Below, piece after piece: positions 62,264-64,000 of a stretch of DNA of 64,000 bases. Within the stretch, counting starts at the first letter, position 1; each line of letters opens with the position of its first letter. Origin of the DNA: Eubacteriales bacterium (GTDB taxonomy: Bacteria > Bacillota > Clostridia > Lachnospirales > Lachnospiraceae). A program made the translations under genes and the position numbers. The notes below the pieces were generated by a model that did no database searches, was not told the origin of the DNA, and saw nothing but the letters and a program-made list of their open reading frames with translations. The stretch is from assembly GCA_030536575.1 (NCBI GenBank), contig JAUNPS010000012.1:1-64000 (forward strand), given 5' to 3'.

Positions 62264-63511
62264 TTACTTAAAAAATTCCCGGATCTCCGTGTAGCCTTCC
62301 GCCGCAAGCTGATCCTTCTGGAACTTCTTATTCTTTTTCATCATATTCATGCTGACCTGGCAGCCCTTTGCACGCAGAGCCTCCGCCTCTTTGAAAGCGT
62401 CCAGCATTTTCTCCCTGCTGATGCCTTTTTCCAGCAGAAACGCGGCTTTTTCGCCTGCCTTTGGCACCTGGTAATCCTTCTCCAGAAGGAGCATGACAAT
62501 CCGCTCGAATCCGATGGAGAATCCGCAGGCGCAGGTCTGGTTTCCGGTAAAGCGCCCGATCATCTCGTCGTAACGGCCGCCGCCGCCCACCGAACCGCCG
62601 AAGCCGTCGATGCTGATCTCGAAAATGGGGCCGGTGTAGTAGGACATGCCGCGCACCAGGGTCGGGTCGAATTCAATCTTAAAGTTCGCGGTCTTCACCG
62701 CTTCCACACTGGCGATGATGGTTTCCATATCTTCCGCCACTTTCGCGTCCAAAACGCCCGCCAGTTTTTCCTTCAGGAAAGCAACGCCCGCCAGATCCGG
62801 CGTCACTTCTTTATAAAGCTCCAGATAGGTGTCAATAGCCTCTTTTGCAAAGCCCTCTTTTTCCAGCTCTTCCGCCACGCCGTCCAGGCCAATCTTATCC
62901 ATTTTGTCCAGAATAATAAAGACGGTATCATAGCTTTCTTCCGGGAAGCCGCTGTAGGCGGCCATGGCCTTTAAGATTTTCCGGTCGTTGATCCGGATGG
63001 TGAAATTCTCGAAATCCAGCTTTCCGACCAGGGTGGAGGTGGCCAGGATCAGCTCGATCTCCGCCAGGATGGTGGGTTCGCCCAAAATGTCGATATCACA
63101 TTGCATAAACTGGCGGAAACGGCCTCTCTGGGGACGGTCGGCCCGCCATACATTTCCCATCTGAAGGGCTTTAAAAGGGCTGGAGAGATCGTTCGCATTG
63201 TTCGCGTAATAGCGGGACAGGGGCACGGTCAGGTCGTAGCGCAGGCCGCTGTCCACTAAGTCGGCTTCCTTTTCCGCCTCTTCCAGGCGCAGCTTTTCCC
63301 CTCTTTTCAGGATTTTAAAGATCAGTTTTTCATTTTCCCCGCCCTGCTTGCTGGACAGGTTCTCGATGTGCTCCACACATGGGGTCTCAATGCTGGAAAA
63401 TCCAAAGGACGCATACGTATCCTTAATCAGGCGCATCACATAGTCCCGGATCTCCATCTCCCTGGGGGAAATATCTTTCATGCCGGTCACCGGCTTTTTC
63501 TTTAAGCTCAT
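62264..63511 (-). CDS. hisS: Histidyl-tRNA synthetase
   Basis: This 415-residue class II synthetase charges tRNA-His. Motif 1/2 region: DLTVPLSRYYANN and NVWRADRPQRGRFRQFMQCD. The histidine-specific FEISIDGFGGSVGGGGRYDEMIG and the C-terminal anticodon domain are present. The start overlaps the HD-GYP stop by four bases (ATGA) with GGAGGAGG upstream. No T-box is visible here because the unit begins outside the window. Confidence 0.96.
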   Translation of the reverse strand: MSLKKKPVTGMKDISPREMEIRDYVMRLIKDTYASFGFSSIETPCVEHIENLSSKQGGENEKLIFKILKRGEKLRLEEAEKEADLVDSGLRYDLTVPLSRYYANNANDLSSPFKALQMGNVWRADRPQRGRFRQFMQCDIDILGEPTILAEIELILATSTLVGKLDFENFTIRINDRKILKAMAAYSGFPEESYDTVFIILDKMDKIGLDGVAEELEKEGFAKEAIDTYLELYKEVTPDLAGVAFLKEKLAGVLDAKVAEDMETIIASVEAVKTANFKIEFDPTLVRGMSYYTGPIFEISIDGFGGSVGGGGRYDEMIGRFTGNQTCACGFSIGFERIVMLLLEKDYQVPKAGEKAAFLLEKGISREKMLDAFKEAEALRAKGCQVSMNMMKKNKKFQKDQLAAEGYTEIREFFK

Positions 63512-64000
63512 AACAGATCCTCCTCCGATAGTTCAAATTCTTCCCGGCTCTTCGCCAGAATCTCCTCAAAGCCGTCCTCGTGAATCACTCTGAGGAAGGC
63601 CAGAAAAATCAGCATATCAAAATTTTTCGCTTCTTCGATCATCAGCTCCACCGCGGTGTCCACGTCAAAAGCCTTCCGGTAGGGACGGTCGGAAATCAGC
63701 GCCGCGAAGGTGTCGCAGACTCTTAAAATCCTGGCGCCAAAGGGGATTTCTTCCTGGTACAGGTTTCCCGGATAGCCGGTTCCGTCGTAGTTTTCATGGT
63801 GGTACAGTACGCTTTCCGCAATGAATTTATTATAGCCCGCTTCATTTAACAGGGCATATCCCACCGTGGAATGGGTTCGCACGTACTTCATTTCCTCAAT
63901 GGTCAGGGTATCGCCTTTTTCGCGGACATATTTTTCTACGCCGAGCTTTCCGATATCGTGCAGAAAGCCCGCTACCGCTAAATCATAGCACAGCTCGTCC
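63508..64000 (-). CDS. HD-GYP domain phosphohydrolase, C-terminal part
   Basis: The gene enters from the right edge. 163 residues are visible, continuous from the window end through 63508, so the ATG at 63891 is internal. It has the HD pair in FLHDIGKLGV (about visible residues 14-23) and HHENYDGTGYPG with the GYP signature, the hallmark of c-di-GMP phosphodiesterases. It then continues ARILRVCDTFAAL and a helical tail. The N-terminal part, which may hold a sensor or receiver, is outside. It overlaps hisS by four bases, so it is co-transcribed with the synthetases. Activity on c-di-GMP is likely from the family but unproven. Confidence 0.85.
   Translation of the reverse strand, partial: DELCYDLAVAGFLHDIGKLGVEKYVREKGDTLTIEEMKYVRTHSTVGYALLNEAGYNKFIAESVLYHHENYDGTGYPGNLYQEEIPFGARILRVCDTFAALISDRPYRKAFDVDTAVELMIEEAKNFDMLIFLAFLRVIHEDGFEEILAKSREEFELSEEDLL

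Noticed and set aside
63508..63891. HD-GYP gene starting at the ATG at 63891
   Set aside because: The reading frame stays open to the window end, and the upstream part contains the HD motif of the same domain, so that ATG is internal.

Overview
The window looks like chromosomal DNA from a gut-type member of the Clostridia, most likely Lachnospiraceae. The evidence is the GC content (roughly mid-50s percent by eye), AGGAGG ribosome sites before nearly every gene, a DUF4317 protein, YesM/YesN-type two-component genes beside a sugar ABC operon, a hexuronate TRAP/uxu cluster and a choline-binding-type amidase. The species cannot be named from what I see. About 50 protein genes are supported, two of them cut by the window edges. 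I found no rRNA, tRNA or CRISPR array, and no obvious prophage or insertion sequence. Most genes lie on the minus strand.

Layout. 1-1337: start of a secreted TEA-repeat protein, a candidate invertible promoter cassette, and a tyrosine recombinase. 1452-5892: carA-carB with their promoter. 6009-8040: an ABC exporter pair and mscL with a zinc-ribbon tail. 8159-12409: a SpoIID-like/peptidoglycan-binding protein, an AAA-ATPase-like/nuclease protein and a secreted beta-helix protein. 12436-17584: a housekeeping operon transcribed pyrH-frr-uppS-cdsA-dxr-rseP. 17644-23523: a compact operon transcribed PP2C phosphatase - FHA membrane protein - diacylglycerol glycosyltransferase-like protein - plsY-like - topB, behind a strong promoter. 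23604-29248: asnB, a radical SAM protein, a DUF4317 protein and an OGG1-type glycosylase. 29450-32683: a second carB without carA. 32825-36222: response regulator, ABC ATPase, permease and histidine kinase, resembling antimicrobial-peptide resistance loci. 36231-42818: upp, then uxuA-uxuB and a TRAP transporter for hexuronates. 42916-46642: TetR, AraC, DUF2500 and a cell-wall amidase. 46713-60400: a glycan-foraging locus of YesN/YesM regulators, a solute-binding protein, two permeases, GH38, GH29 and a domain-permuted GH3. 60442-64000: aspS, hisS and an HD-GYP protein.

The most striking signal is at the left edge. Two 24-bp near-palindromic sites in inverted orientation (250-273 and 449-472) bracket about 175 bp holding a good sigma-A-type promoter (377-405) and a bidirectional hairpin terminator. 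A tyrosine recombinase gene lies immediately to the right, and a secreted repeat protein starts immediately to the left. As sequenced, the promoter points away from the secreted-protein gene. Inversion would point it at that gene. This is the layout of a phase-variation switch, inferred from sequence only.

Other signals worth a second look are listed as findings. They include the PP2C/FHA/lipid-enzyme operon with a dyad inside its promoter, two CarB paralogs with different allosteric-domain signatures, three 12-bp-spaced repeats in front of an ABC transporter, exact 47-bp direct repeats between dctM and uxuA, a UxuR-like dyad, and a solute-binding protein whose lipobox cysteine position is a tyrosine.
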